In this document: positions 52,780-60,854 of the stretch, in pieces
Layout: every line of letters begins with the position of its first letter
Position numbering within the stretch: position 1 is the first letter of the stretch
NCBI GenBank assembly: GCA_025353585.1
Contig: JANXOM010000189.1
Coordinates: 1-64,000, forward strand
Length of the DNA: 64,000 bases
Origin: Deltaproteobacteria bacterium
Lineage (GTDB): Bacteria > Myxococcota_A > Polyangia > Haliangiales > Haliangiaceae
Direction: 5' to 3'
Translations under genes and position numbers: made by a program
Notes under the pieces: model-generated
What the model was told of the DNA's origin: nothing
Database searches by the model: none
The model's input: only the letters and a program-made list of their open reading frames with translations

Positions 52780-54104
52780 GTGCGCTTCGTGCCGCGTTTG
52801 CCAAGGCGCTTCTCGAGCCCCGCGATCGGCGTGAAGGTGAACTTTCGACCGGACCGACCCTGCACGAGGAACCCTTCATTTGCGAGCTTCAGGAGATCCG
52901 TCCGCGCTGTCTGGTTTGTTACGCGGTGACTGTTTTGATGTCCTTCGATCGTGTAGCGGGCGTCCGGGTGCCGAAGCGCATGGCCGAGGACGGCGAGCTG
53001 TCGATGGTTGAGATCGTCACGTCCGTGAAGTTGGGTCTCTACAGTTCGAACGTCGGCAACTTTCCGTGCCAGGTACGTCATCAAGGCGTCGATGGCTTTC
53101 CGGACGACGTCGAGTTGGTGAAGCAAGAAGTACGTCGCATCGTAGCCGTCGGTCTCGACGAGTTGGTACGCGCGGTCGTAAGCGCCACGCGACTTCTTGA
53201 TGACGCTCGAGATCGAGAGGAACTCCGTCAACCAGTAGCCCTGGCGCAACATCGACCAGTAAAACAGTGCGCGTGCGGTGCGCCCGTTGCCGTCGACGAA
53301 CGGGTGCTCGTAGGCGAGCCAGAGGTGGAGGATGATCGACCGAACGACCGGGTGAATAAATGGACCGTCTCCATCGGTCTCGTTCGCAAACGCACACATG
53401 AGCGCGACCCGGTCGGGAAGAGACACGGCGGGCGGGGGCACATGAATGACGTCTCCCGTGGTCACATCGATCACGCGGACGTTCTCGTCCGCCCGGCGGA
53501 ATCGCCCGGCGCCGTCCGTGCCGGTGTCGAGCGCGTCTGATGTTACGAGCGACTGAAGTTCCAAGAGCCGCGCGACCGTCAACGGTTCTTTGACGTGAGC
53601 TCGGACCCATTCCATGGCCTGGTAGTTGTTCAAAATCATCCGCTCGCTGTGATCGCGAGGGGGACGCTGGGTCCGGAGCATTTCTTCGGCAACGATACGG
53701 GTCGTCGATGCTCCCTCGAGTTGGCTCGAAGTGATCGCCTCTTCGATCAGTGAGCTGACGATGTAGCGGTCGCGCGTGGCTCGGTTCGTCACGTCCTCTG
53801 GGAGCTCGATCCGACCGCTCGCGTCTCTGTCGACTTGATGCACCAAGCGCTGAACCGCGTCTGTCACGACGAACATGAAGGACGCTCCATCGGAAGCGCG
53901 AAGTGGGAGGATGCGGTGAACCTGGGTTCGTTCCCACCGAAGTAACTGCCACCAGTCCTCGTGCGTCAACGCCTCCGGGGGCGGGCGGCGACGAAGATCG
54001 TCCCAGTGTAGGTATCGGGGATCCGGTGGCAATTCGGAACGCCGACGAATCAGCTCGATAACCCGAGCAAAATCAACGGTCGGCGGTGCTGCGGGGAACG
54101 CCAT
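52776..54104 (-). CDS. Fic-domain AMP-transferase-like protein with inhibitory helix
   Basis: 442 residues. Fic motif HPFVDGNGRTARAL (about 264-277), the active-site His and Gly-rich loop for AMP transfer. Upstream helix SSLIEEAITSSQLEGAST includes SSQLEG, which matches the auto-inhibitory (S/T)xxxE(G/N) motif, so it is a self-inhibited class. C-terminal winged-helix region (YTIEGHQNSHRVTNQTARTDLLKLANEGFLVQGRSGRKFTFTP). The gene has its own AT-rich palindromic control region and is the first gene of an overlapping run with mtfA and an NmrA-like gene. It modifies a protein target in the cytoplasm; target unknown. Confidence 0.92.
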   Translation of the reverse strand: MAFPAAPPTVDFARVIELIRRRSELPPDPRYLHWDDLRRRPPPEALTHEDWWQLLRWERTQVHRILPLRASDGASFMFVVTDAVQRLVHQVDRDASGRIELPEDVTNRATRDRYIVSSLIEEAITSSQLEGASTTRIVAEEMLRTQRPPRDHSERMILNNYQAMEWVRAHVKEPLTVARLLELQSLVTSDALDTGTDGAGRFRRADENVRVIDVTTGDVIHVPPPAVSLPDRVALMCAFANETDGDGPFIHPVVRSIILHLWLAYEHPFVDGNGRTARALFYWSMLRQGYWLTEFLSISSVIKKSRGAYDRAYQLVETDGYDATYFLLHQLDVVRKAIDALMTYLARKVADVRTVETQLHGRDDLNHRQLAVLGHALRHPDARYTIEGHQNSHRVTNQTARTDLLKLANEGFLVQGRSGRKFTFTPIAGLEKRLGKRGTKRT

Positions 54105-54105
54105 T

Positions 54106-54170
54106 CCTAATCTCTGCGAGTTTAGTAGCCGATTGGGACCAGACGAACTACTAAAAAATGCCAGATTAGG
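54106..54170 (-). promoter_or_regulatory. large interrupted palindrome in front of fic (putative operator)
   Basis: Two nested arms share the same centre (54138): outer CCTAATCT (54106-54113) with AGATTAGG (54163-54170), inner TTTAGTAG (54121-54128) with CTACTAAA (54148-54155). The fragment is AT-rich against GC-rich surroundings, and a further CTAATTTG-like half-site lies at 54172-54181. It sits between the FabH-like gene stop and the Fic start. It suggests cooperative binding of a dimeric repressor, perhaps the Fic protein itself through its winged helix (inference). Confidence 0.6.
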
Positions 54171-54189
54171 AGCAAATTAGCAGAGCGAA

Positions 54190-55323
54190 TCAGCTCCGCT
54201 GCAGCAGCAGCGACCCGAGCGAGTAGCCGGCGCCGAACGAGGCCATCATGCCGAACGTGCCCGACGGCAGGTCGCGGTTGTGCAGCGAGAACGCGATCAG
54301 CGAGCCGGCGGAAGCCGTGTTGCCGTACTCGTCGAGGATGAGCGGGGCCTCCGCGCGCGTCGCTTCGCGGCCGAGCACGCGCTGCGCGATCAGCTCGTTC
54401 ATCGACTGGTTGGCCTGGTGGAGCCAGTAGCGGCCGAGCTGGGTTGGCTGGAGGCCGTCGCTCGAGAGGTGCTCGGTGATGAACTTCGCGGCCAGCGGCA
54501 CCACGTCCTTGAAGACGCGGCGGCCGTGCTGGTGGAAGAGCTTGTCGGGCGCGTCCGCCGTCGCGGGATCGCAGCGGGTGAGGTAGCCGAGGTTGTTGCG
54601 GATGTTGTTGCTGAACTTCGACATCATCCGCGTCGACACGATCTCCCAGCCGCCGGTCTTCGCGCGCTCGGTGGGCTCGATGACGAGCGCCACCGCCGCG
54701 TCGCCGAAGATGAAGTGGCTGTCGCGCTCGCGCCAGTTCATGTGGCCCGTCGTCAGCTCGGGAACCACGACGAGCGCGCACTGCGCCTGGCCGCTGCGCA
54801 CCGCGTTGACGGCGGTGATCGCCGCCCCGGTCGCGGCCGAGCAGCCGAGGGACATGTCGAGGCCGTAGCCCCGCGCGCCGAGCGCGTTCTGCACCTCGAT
54901 CGCGATGGCCGGGTACATGCGCTGGAGGTTCGACGCGCCGAGCACGACAAGATCGACGTCCTCGCCGGTCCGGCCCGCGGCCGCCAGCGCCTTCTGCCCG
55001 GCGTGCAGCGCGTACTCCGCCTGCTGGCAGAGCTGGTCCTCGCCGCGGTCGGGGATGTTCGGGCACATCCGCTCCGGGTCCATGAGGCCCGTCTTGTCCT
55101 CGACGTAGCGGGACTTGATGCCGCTCGCCTTCTCGATGAACTCGGGGGTCGACTCCTTCAGCGCGACGCGAGTGCCCGCCTCGATCTCGGCGGCGTGCGC
55201 GGCGTTATCGCGCCGGACGAATTCGTTGAAGCCGACGCAGAGCTCGGCGTTCGAGAGAGCGTGCTCCGGGTGCCACACACCCGAGCCGGTGATCGACGTT
55301 CCTGTCGATGTCCGCGGCGACAT
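54190..55323 (-). CDS. 3-oxoacyl-ACP synthase III-like (FabH-type) condensing enzyme
   Basis: About 377 residues from the ATG at 55323. Thiolase-fold active site: Cys in LGCSAATGA (about 145-165), His in HQANQSM and Asn in EYGNTASAG, the Cys-His-Asn triad of FabH. The protein is longer than the 317-residue E. coli FabH, with an extra N-terminal segment (ALSNAELCVGFNEFVRRDNAAHAAEIEAG), resembling the larger FabH group of Pseudomonas-like organisms. It would start fatty acid or polyketide chains from an acyl-CoA. It follows the J-domain gene by 40 bp in a lipid and chaperone cluster. Confidence 0.85.
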   Translation of the reverse strand: MSPRTSTGTSITGSGVWHPEHALSNAELCVGFNEFVRRDNAAHAAEIEAGTRVALKESTPEFIEKASGIKSRYVEDKTGLMDPERMCPNIPDRGEDQLCQQAEYALHAGQKALAAAGRTGEDVDLVVLGASNLQRMYPAIAIEVQNALGARGYGLDMSLGCSAATGAAITAVNAVRSGQAQCALVVVPELTTGHMNWRERDSHFIFGDAAVALVIEPTERAKTGGWEIVSTRMMSKFSNNIRNNLGYLTRCDPATADAPDKLFHQHGRRVFKDVVPLAAKFITEHLSSDGLQPTQLGRYWLHQANQSMNELIAQRVLGREATRAEAPLILDEYGNTASAGSLIAFSLHNRDLPSGTFGMMASFGAGYSLGSLLLQRS

Positions 55324-55363
55324 GTCGCGGAGTTGGGCACATCCCACGCCCCGGCGCAACCGG

Positions 55364-56095
55364 CTACTTTGCCTTGAGCTCCGCGTCGACCTCGGCCAAC
55401 GCCTGGCGCAGGAACGGCGAGGCCGGATCCGACGCGATCGCCATCTTCAAATTGAGCACCGCCATGCGCAGGTCCCCCTGCCGCAGCGCGCTCTCGGCCT
55501 TGCGGTAGTAGACGAGCGCCTTGCCGTTCATCGCCGCCGACGGGCTGATGGGCGTGCCCTCGCCCGGCGTGGCCGTGATGTCGCCGCCCGCCGGGTTTCC
55601 GGCAGGGCCGCCCCGAGCCGGCGCCGCCGTCGGAGCGGCCACCGTTGCGGACCCGGCCGGCTTGGCCGGAGCCGGCCGCGTCGCGCCGCCGGCACGCGCC
55701 GAGATGCCGCCGCCGGGCAACCGCACCATCTCGCTCGGCCGCTTCGCGCGATCGCCGCCGGCCGGCGCGGGAGCCTTCTCCGGCGTCGCCGCGACAGGCG
55801 GCGGGGCCGACGACGCGGGCGCCACCTTGCCGGTCACGCCGCGGAGGCGCGCGACGCGGATCGCCTGGTAGGCCGCCGCGATGTACGCGTACGCGGTCGT
55901 GACGTTCTCGAGCTCCGTTGCATCGAGCGTCGTCCGGTGGAGGTCCGGATGCGCCATCTTCGCGAGCTTGTGAAACGCCTCCTGCGCCTGCTCGAGCGTC
56001 GCGTCTTCCTTGATCTCGAGCAGCTCGTGCGGCGGCGCGTGCTTGCGCGCCACGGCGCGCTGCGCCCACAGCAGGACCTCGATGCGGCTACTCAC
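55364..56095 (-). CDS. J-domain protein partner of the adjacent Hsp70
   Basis: 243 residues from a GTG that overlaps the Hsp70 stop (GTGA). N-terminal J-domain (about 20-70): HELLEIKEDATLEQAQEAFHKLAKMAHPDLHRTT, with the HPD motif (MAHPDLH). Then a long Ala/Pro/Gly-rich low-complexity region (about 95-195) and a C-terminal TPR-like helix (VYYRKAESALRQGDLRMAVLNLKMAI). No zinc finger. It would stimulate the neighbouring Hsp70-like ATPase and recruit a client. Its location after the Hsp70 gene argues for a dedicated pair. Confidence 0.85.
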   Translation of the reverse strand: MSSRIEVLLWAQRAVARKHAPPHELLEIKEDATLEQAQEAFHKLAKMAHPDLHRTTLDATELENVTTAYAYIAAAYQAIRVARLRGVTGKVAPASSAPPPVAATPEKAPAPAGGDRAKRPSEMVRLPGGGISARAGGATRPAPAKPAGSATVAAPTAAPARGGPAGNPAGGDITATPGEGTPISPSAAMNGKALVYYRKAESALRQGDLRMAVLNLKMAIASDPASPFLRQALAEVDAELKAK

Positions 56096-57726
56096 TTCGC
56101 GCCCTCGACACTCGCCTTCTCGACCGGGGCGCCGAGAACTTCGAGGTGCGCTTCCTGTTCCGCACCGGAGTCGGGGTCGTTCGCGCGCACGTGCAGGATA
56201 CCGTCCGAGTCCACGCGGAACGTCACCTCGATCTTGAGATCGCCGCGCGTCTTGCCGTTCAAGTTCTCGAGGACGAGCGTGCCGAGCGGCTCGTTCTCGC
56301 TGTAGCGCCGGTTCTCACCGCGGCAGCAATCGATCTCCACGCGCGTCTGCTTGTCGCGCGCGGTCGTGAAGACGCGCGAGCGCTCGATCGGGATCGGCGC
56401 GTTCTTGTCGAGGAGGCGCTCGACGAAGCCGCCCGCGGTCTGGATCGCGAGCGACGCCGGATTGACGTCCAGCAGCACGGGGCGCTTCAGCTCCCCGACG
56501 GGCAGCGGCGCGTTGCCGTGGAGGAGTGGCGAGTGCGCGGGCGTGGACACGGCGTCGCGCGCGGCCATGCCGGAGCCTTTGAGGATCGTACCGGAGAGGC
56601 TGCCGGCCTGGATCGCGGCGCCCTGCGCGACGACCTCGTCGGGGTTGATCTTGATGTTCGGCTCGCGCTTGAACATCTCGGCGAGGCGCGTGCGCACGAT
56701 CGGAATCCGCGTGGAGCCACCGACGCACAGGACGTCGGAGATGTCTTTCGGGTCGACGCGCGCCTGGTTCAGCACCTGGCGGGTCACGTCGAGCGTGCGC
56801 TGCACGTAACCCGCGACGAGGTCCTCGAACTGCTTGCGCGTCATCTCGAACGGCAGCTTGCCGGCCTGGCCGTTCGGCAGGTCGAGGCCGTCGATCTCGC
56901 CCTCGGCGGCGTCGTTCTCGGAGAGGTGGCACTTGATGGCCTCGGCGCCCATCAGGAGCTTCATCATGAGCGTCGCGTGCGGGCGCGGATCGAAGCGCAG
57001 GACGCGGTTGCACTCGGCCGCGAGCACCTCGGCGAGCGCGCGATCGAGGTCGTCGCCGCCGAGGAAGAAGTCGCCGTCGGAGGCCAGGACCTCGTAGACC
57101 TCGCCGACGAGCTTCAGGACGCTGACGTCGAACGTGCCGCCACCGAAGTCGAACACGAGGATCGTCTGGTTGATGTTGCGCCCGAAGCCGTACGACAGCG
57201 CGGCGGCGGTCGGCTCGTTGATGAGGCGCATGACGTCGAGGCCGGCGAGGCGGCCGGCCTCCTTGGTGGCCTGGCGCTGGCCGTCGGTGAAGTTCGCCGG
57301 CACCGTGATGACGGCGTCCTTCACGACCTGCCCGAGCTGGCGCTCGGCGCAGCTCTTGAGGTGCTTGAGGACGTTGGAGCTGATCTCCGGCATCGTCATG
57401 CGGCGGTCGCGCACGACGACGAGCGGCTGCTGATTCGGCCCCTCGACGATCTTGTACCGGACGCCGGTCATGGCGAGCTGCACGAGCGGCGCGCGGATGT
57501 TCTGGCCAATGAAGCGCTTCGCGGAGTGGATGACCGCGGTGGGCTCGGTCAGCCGGTACTTCTTCGCGTCGCTGCCGACGATCGTGCCGCCGGCGGCCGG
57601 GTACGCCACGACGGACGGATGGACGCGTTCGCCGCGCGGCCCGAGGATGAACTCCACGCCGGTGGGCGTCGCGATCGCCGCACACGAGTTCGTGGTCCCC
57701 AGATCGATCCCGAGCGCGACGGCCAT
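56092..57726 (-). CDS. Hsp70-like chaperone (DnaK-type) lacking the C-terminal lid
   Basis: 544 residues; DnaK is normally about 640. N-terminal nucleotide-binding domain is complete: phosphate 1 GIDLGTTNSC, phosphate 2 LVFDFGGGTFDVSVL, and VLCVGGSTRIPIV. The interdomain hydrophobic linker region reads RPVLLDVNPASLAIQTAGGF. The substrate-binding beta-domain is present to LEVLGAPVEKASVEGAK, where the protein ends without the helical lid. It is therefore a lidless Hsp70, probably specialised. Coupled with a J-domain gene (GTGA overlap). ATG 60 bp from the acyl-CoA dehydrogenase stop. Confidence 0.93.
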   Translation of the reverse strand: MAVALGIDLGTTNSCAAIATPTGVEFILGPRGERVHPSVVAYPAAGGTIVGSDAKKYRLTEPTAVIHSAKRFIGQNIRAPLVQLAMTGVRYKIVEGPNQQPLVVVRDRRMTMPEISSNVLKHLKSCAERQLGQVVKDAVITVPANFTDGQRQATKEAGRLAGLDVMRLINEPTAAALSYGFGRNINQTILVFDFGGGTFDVSVLKLVGEVYEVLASDGDFFLGGDDLDRALAEVLAAECNRVLRFDPRPHATLMMKLLMGAEAIKCHLSENDAAEGEIDGLDLPNGQAGKLPFEMTRKQFEDLVAGYVQRTLDVTRQVLNQARVDPKDISDVLCVGGSTRIPIVRTRLAEMFKREPNIKINPDEVVAQGAAIQAGSLSGTILKGSGMAARDAVSTPAHSPLLHGNAPLPVGELKRPVLLDVNPASLAIQTAGGFVERLLDKNAPIPIERSRVFTTARDKQTRVEIDCCRGENRRYSENEPLGTLVLENLNGKTRGDLKIEVTFRVDSDGILHVRANDPDSGAEQEAHLEVLGAPVEKASVEGAK

Positions 57727-57786
57727 GCGACAACAAGCGTATCCCAGCCCGGTGGACGGCGCGAATTTGCCTTCCGCGGCGCGCCG

Positions 57787-59007
57787 TCAGGTCGGGTTCA
57801 TGCCGGTCAGCTGGCGAGAGAGGATCCGGCGCTGGATCTGGCCGGTTCCCTCGAAAATGTCGTAGATCTTCGCGTCCCGGTACCACTTGTCGACGGGGTG
57901 GCCGGGCGCGAGTGCCTCCTCACCGAGGAGCACCATGGCCCGGGTGGTCACGGCCTGGGCGACCTTCGCGGCGTAGGCCTTCGCCATGGAGGCCTCCGCG
58001 ACGTTCTCCTGGTGGTGGTCCGCGAGCCAGGCCGCGCGGTGCGTCAGGAGGCGAGCGGCGGTGATCTCCATCTGCATGTCCGCGAGCTCGAACATGATGT
58101 GCTGGTGGCTCGCCATCGGCGTGCCGTGCAGCGAGCCGCCGCGGACGCGGTCGAGCAGGAACTCGTACGCGGCGCGCGCGATGCCCACGCCCTGGGCGGC
58201 GACGACGGGGCGCGTGGAGTCGAGCATCTTCTTCGTGTCGGCGAGGCCCCCGCTGGCCTCGCCGGGGACCGCGGGCGAGCCGAGCATCATATCTTTGTGG
58301 ACGCGGACGTCCTCGAAGTGGACCTGCGCCGTCTCCGACGCGCGGATGCCGAGCTTGGTCTCCTTCCGGCCCGGCACCAGGCCCGGCGTGCCGCGCGCGA
58401 CGAGGAAGCCGCGGACGCCCGCGCGCCCGGCGGCGGGCTCCGTCTGGGCCCACACGACATAGACGGCGGCGGACTGCCCGTTCGTGATCCACTGCTTGCT
58501 GCCGCGGATGATCCAGTGCTCCCCGTCGCGCGTGGCGGTGGTGGTGAGGCCGGAGATGTCGCTACCGGTGGCCGGCTCGGAGAGCGCCATCGCGGCGACC
58601 TTGATGTGGCCCTTCTCGTCGTCGCCGGCGAGGAGGCGCTTGAACTCCGCCTTCTGCTCCTCGGTGCCCATGCGCGCCACGGGCGACGCGGCGAGCCCGC
58701 TGCCGCCGAGGGCGAGGCAGATGCCGGCGCACCCGAAGGCGAGCTCCTCGCTGCCGATGACGGCCAGCCGGCCCTGGGATTTCGGCTTCGTGGGGTCTGG
58801 ATCCTCGGCCACGCCGGTGAGCTTCTTGCGGCCGTCGAGCACGGCGGTCTGCGAGAGGCCGAGCTTCTGCGCGGTGCGCATGAGCTCCCACGGCATCGAC
58901 TCTTCCTGATCGTGCTGGATCGCGATCGGACGGATCTGGTGCTGGGCGAAGCCGCCGAGCATCTGGCGCACGCCGGTCAACAGCGGGCTGTCGTGAAAGA
59001 GGTCCAT
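57787..59007 (-). CDS. acyl-CoA dehydrogenase
   Basis: 406 residues from the ATG at 59007; the track extension upstream is arginine-rich and a shadow. Motifs: MALSEPATGSDISGL (FAD/substrate loop), WIIRGSKQWITNGQSA, and C-terminal YRDAKIYDIFEGTGQIQRRILSRQLTG, with the catalytic Glu in YEGTGQI context (here FEGTGQI). It oxidises acyl-CoA to enoyl-CoA with FAD in the cytoplasm. The neighbouring 59010 gene is a second acyl-CoA dehydrogenase-type protein that ends two bases before its ATG. Confidence 0.93.
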   Translation of the reverse strand: MDLFHDSPLLTGVRQMLGGFAQHQIRPIAIQHDQEESMPWELMRTAQKLGLSQTAVLDGRKKLTGVAEDPDPTKPKSQGRLAVIGSEELAFGCAGICLALGGSGLAASPVARMGTEEQKAEFKRLLAGDDEKGHIKVAAMALSEPATGSDISGLTTTATRDGEHWIIRGSKQWITNGQSAAVYVVWAQTEPAAGRAGVRGFLVARGTPGLVPGRKETKLGIRASETAQVHFEDVRVHKDMMLGSPAVPGEASGGLADTKKMLDSTRPVVAAQGVGIARAAYEFLLDRVRGGSLHGTPMASHQHIMFELADMQMEITAARLLTHRAAWLADHHQENVAEASMAKAYAAKVAQAVTTRAMVLLGEEALAPGHPVDKWYRDAKIYDIFEGTGQIQRRILSRQLTGMNPT

Positions 59008-59009
59008 GG

Positions 59010-60086
59010 CTAGATCACCGCCTTCTGCGCGAGGACACGGCCGAGCCGCTCGTCGCCGTGGAGGGCCTCGAAGGGACGCGCGTCGCGCATCAGCTTCTCG
59101 ACCGGGTAGTCGTTGACGAAGCCGTAGCCGCCGAAGATCTGCACGGCGTCGATGGTGGCGCGGGTGACGACATCGCCGGCGAGCACGCGGGCGCGGCTCG
59201 CCGCGTCGTGGGCGGAGGGGTGGTGCGTATCGAGGGCCCACGCGGCGTGGAGGGCCATGAGGCGCGCGGCGGCGGCGCCGGTGAGGGCGTCGTCGCGGAG
59301 GCGGATGAGCGACTCGAAGCGGCCGATGGGCTGGCCAAACTGGACGCGCTCGGCGGCGTAGCGCTCGGCGTGCTCCATGGCAGCGGTGGCGACGCCAGCG
59401 GCGCGCGCGGCGAGGGAGGCGCGGGCCCACGCGAGGACCTCGGCGACCGCGGCGGGATCGCGCGAGACGACGTGATCGGCCGCGACGGCGTGTGCGGTCA
59501 GCTCGGCGGTGGCCCAGCGGGCGGCGCGCCACGACGACGGCGCGACCGCAATCCGGGCGACGCCGGCGAGGTCGAGGAGATAGAGCACGCCGTCCTTCGC
59601 GAGGAGGACGTGGCTGGCGATGGCGAGTGCGGGCAGGGGACCGAGCGGGCCGGTGAGGCGCGCGCCGCCGGCGCCGTCGGCGTCGACAGAGAGGGTGCCG
59701 CGCGAGTCGTGGGCCAGCGCGGCGAGGCCGCCGGCGGTCAGCGAAGCGAACAGGGAAGCCTTGGCGGCGGGGCTGCCCCAGCGGCCAACGGCGAGCGCGG
59801 GCTCGACGTTTGTCTCGAGCAGCGCGGCGAGGCCAGGGCAGCCGCGGCCGAGCTCGAAGCCGCGGAGCGCGCGGGTGGCGTGGCTGTAGGCGGCCTCGAG
59901 CTGGCCGCCGGCGTCGGCGGGGACCGCGTCGGTAAAAAAGCCGAGCTCGCCGGCGACGTGGGCGAGGCGATCGGGCGGCGCGCCCGCGCGGTCGGCATCG
60001 GCGGCCCAGCCGCGGAGGTCACGATCCGCGAAGCGGCGGATCGTGTCGACGATCATCTGCTGATCGTCATCGAGAGCGAAGTCCAT
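59010..60086 (-). CDS. acyl-CoA dehydrogenase-like protein (divergent)
   Basis: 358 residues. N-terminal MDFALDDDQQMIVDTIRRFADRDL and C-terminal VDAVQIFGGYGFVNDYPVEKLMRDARPFEALHGDE are typical. The catalytic region reads FGGYGFVNDYPVEKLMRDAR without the EGT-glutamate motif, and the middle substrate loop is short, so it may be a partner subunit for the 57787 enzyme or an enzyme with altered substrate. Two adjacent dehydrogenases of different length are often found as heteromers in actinobacterial and proteobacterial sterol or lipid degradation. Confidence 0.85.
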   Translation of the reverse strand: MDFALDDDQQMIVDTIRRFADRDLRGWAADADRAGAPPDRLAHVAGELGFFTDAVPADAGGQLEAAYSHATRALRGFELGRGCPGLAALLETNVEPALAVGRWGSPAAKASLFASLTAGGLAALAHDSRGTLSVDADGAGGARLTGPLGPLPALAIASHVLLAKDGVLYLLDLAGVARIAVAPSSWRAARWATAELTAHAVAADHVVSRDPAAVAEVLAWARASLAARAAGVATAAMEHAERYAAERVQFGQPIGRFESLIRLRDDALTGAAAARLMALHAAWALDTHHPSAHDAASRARVLAGDVVTRATIDAVQIFGGYGFVNDYPVEKLMRDARPFEALHGDERLGRVLAQKAVI

Positions 60087-60495
60087 GCGCGGTTGTACCG
60101 CATCGTCCGCGAGCGCCCCACAGGATCGCTCGCGGGCCGGAGCGGCGGCTCCAGCGGCTCGTACACCACACCTCCACGATCGCGAGGAGCTCGGCGCGGG
60201 CGACCTTCACCGCCGCCACCGTCGCGAAGCGAATCATGCGCTGCCGCCCCGTGCCCTGGAGGTGCGGGAAGTCCCCCGGAATGCTGGCCCCGCTCGGGAA
60301 GATCAGGCTCGCGAACTCTCTCGCGTTCCAATGGAAGTACGCCAGGATGCCGCGGTGAAGGAAGGCGGGGGCGCGGTACTTGACGGCCTCGGTGATGCGC
60401 GCGTCGCTCGTGACCACCGCGCGGACCGCGGCGATCACGTCGGCCTTCGGGTTATCTGTCGCGCGTAGCCACGCATCCACCTCGGCCCGGCTCAC
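60067..60495 (-). CDS. DUF1801-domain protein
   Basis: 142 residues. Family-like N-terminal (DAWLRATDNPKADVIAAVRAVVTSDARITEAVKYRAPAFLHRGILAYFHWNAREFASLIF) with the conserved pattern of YdhG-type DUF1801 proteins. The C-terminal 20 bases overlap the start of the acyl-CoA dehydrogenase gene at 60086, and the last part of the ORF (SRRSGPRAILWGARGRCGTTAHG) is unlike family members, so the annotated end may run past the conserved fold. Function unknown; no enzyme assigned. Confidence 0.65.
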   Translation of the reverse strand: MSRAEVDAWLRATDNPKADVIAAVRAVVTSDARITEAVKYRAPAFLHRGILAYFHWNAREFASLIFPSGASIPGDFPHLQGTGRQRMIRFATVAAVKVARAELLAIVEVWCTSRWSRRSGPRAILWGARGRCGTTAHGLRSR

Positions 60496-60547
60496 GGGCG
60501 TCGGGCTCGCTCTTCGAGGTGCGCGAACCGGCCGTCCATCGATCGTG

Positions 60548-60571
60548 CGTTCGTCGTTCGTCGTTCGTCGT
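60548..60571. repeat. 7-bp tandem repeat next to tRNA-Met
   Basis: CGTTCGT repeated three times then CGT. It abuts the 3-prime end (CCA) of the minus-strand tRNA-Met gene. Likely slippage-prone spacer; no function apparent. Confidence 0.6.
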
Positions 60572-60645
60572 GGTGGCCGAAGGCAGATTTGAACTGCCGA
60601 CCAAGGGCTTATGAGACCCCTGCTCTACCACTGAGCTACCCGGCC
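60571..60645 (-). tRNA. tRNA-Met (CAT anticodon)
   Basis: A 75-nt cloverleaf including encoded CCA: acceptor GGCCGGG with TTCGGCC (two G-T pairs), D stem GCTC with GAGC, anticodon stem GGGGT with GCCCT, loop CTCATAA (anticodon CAT), T arm GGCAG TTCAAAT CTGCC. It starts with GGC as elongator tRNA-Met does in many bacteria. An Ile2 tRNA that is read CAT before lysidine modification is the alternative and cannot be excluded by sequence alone. Confidence 0.88.
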
Positions 60646-60655
60646 AAGGCGCGAG

Positions 60656-60684
60656 AAACTAAACGGTCGCGCGACAGGTCGCAA
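60656..60684 (-). promoter_or_regulatory. putative sigma-70-type promoter of tRNA-Met
   Basis: On the minus strand, TTGCGA (60684-60679), a 17-base spacer and TAGTTT (60661-60656), about 10 bases before the tRNA 5-prime end. A near-consensus -35 at ideal spacing. Confidence 0.5.
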
Positions 60685-60773
60685 GGTGTGAACGCCAGGT
60701 CCGCAACCTTCCAACGAAATCAGCATGATGGCTGGTGGCGTCGCGACTTTCCGGGTATCGTGCCCTCGGGCGA

Positions 60774-60847
60774 TCGGGGATCGTCTAATGGCAGGACAGC
60801 AGCCTTTGACGCTGCTTATCTAGGTTCGAATCCTAGTCCCCGAACCA
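60774..60847 (+). tRNA. tRNA-Gln (TTG anticodon)
   Basis: A 74-nt cloverleaf with encoded CCA: acceptor TCGGGGA with TCCCCGA, D arm GTC TAATGGCAG GAC, anticodon stem GCAGC with GCTGC, loop CTTTGAC (anticodon TTG), T arm CTAGG TTCGAAT CCTAG. All stems pair. A protein gene starts 8 bases downstream with a Shine-Dalgarno overlapping the last A of CCA. Confidence 0.95.
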
Positions 60848-60854
60848 GGACCTT

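Noticed and set aside
56146-59013. Plus-strand ORF of 955 codons
   Set aside because: It is antisense to the Hsp70 and acyl-CoA dehydrogenase genes.
57787-59532. Extended start for the acyl-CoA dehydrogenase
   Set aside because: The extra N-terminal part is arginine-rich and antiparallel to the next gene; the ATG at 59007 gives the family N-terminus.
60571-60847. tRNA pair as an integration site for a mobile element
   Set aside because: No integrase or direct repeat of the tRNA ends was seen next to the pair.
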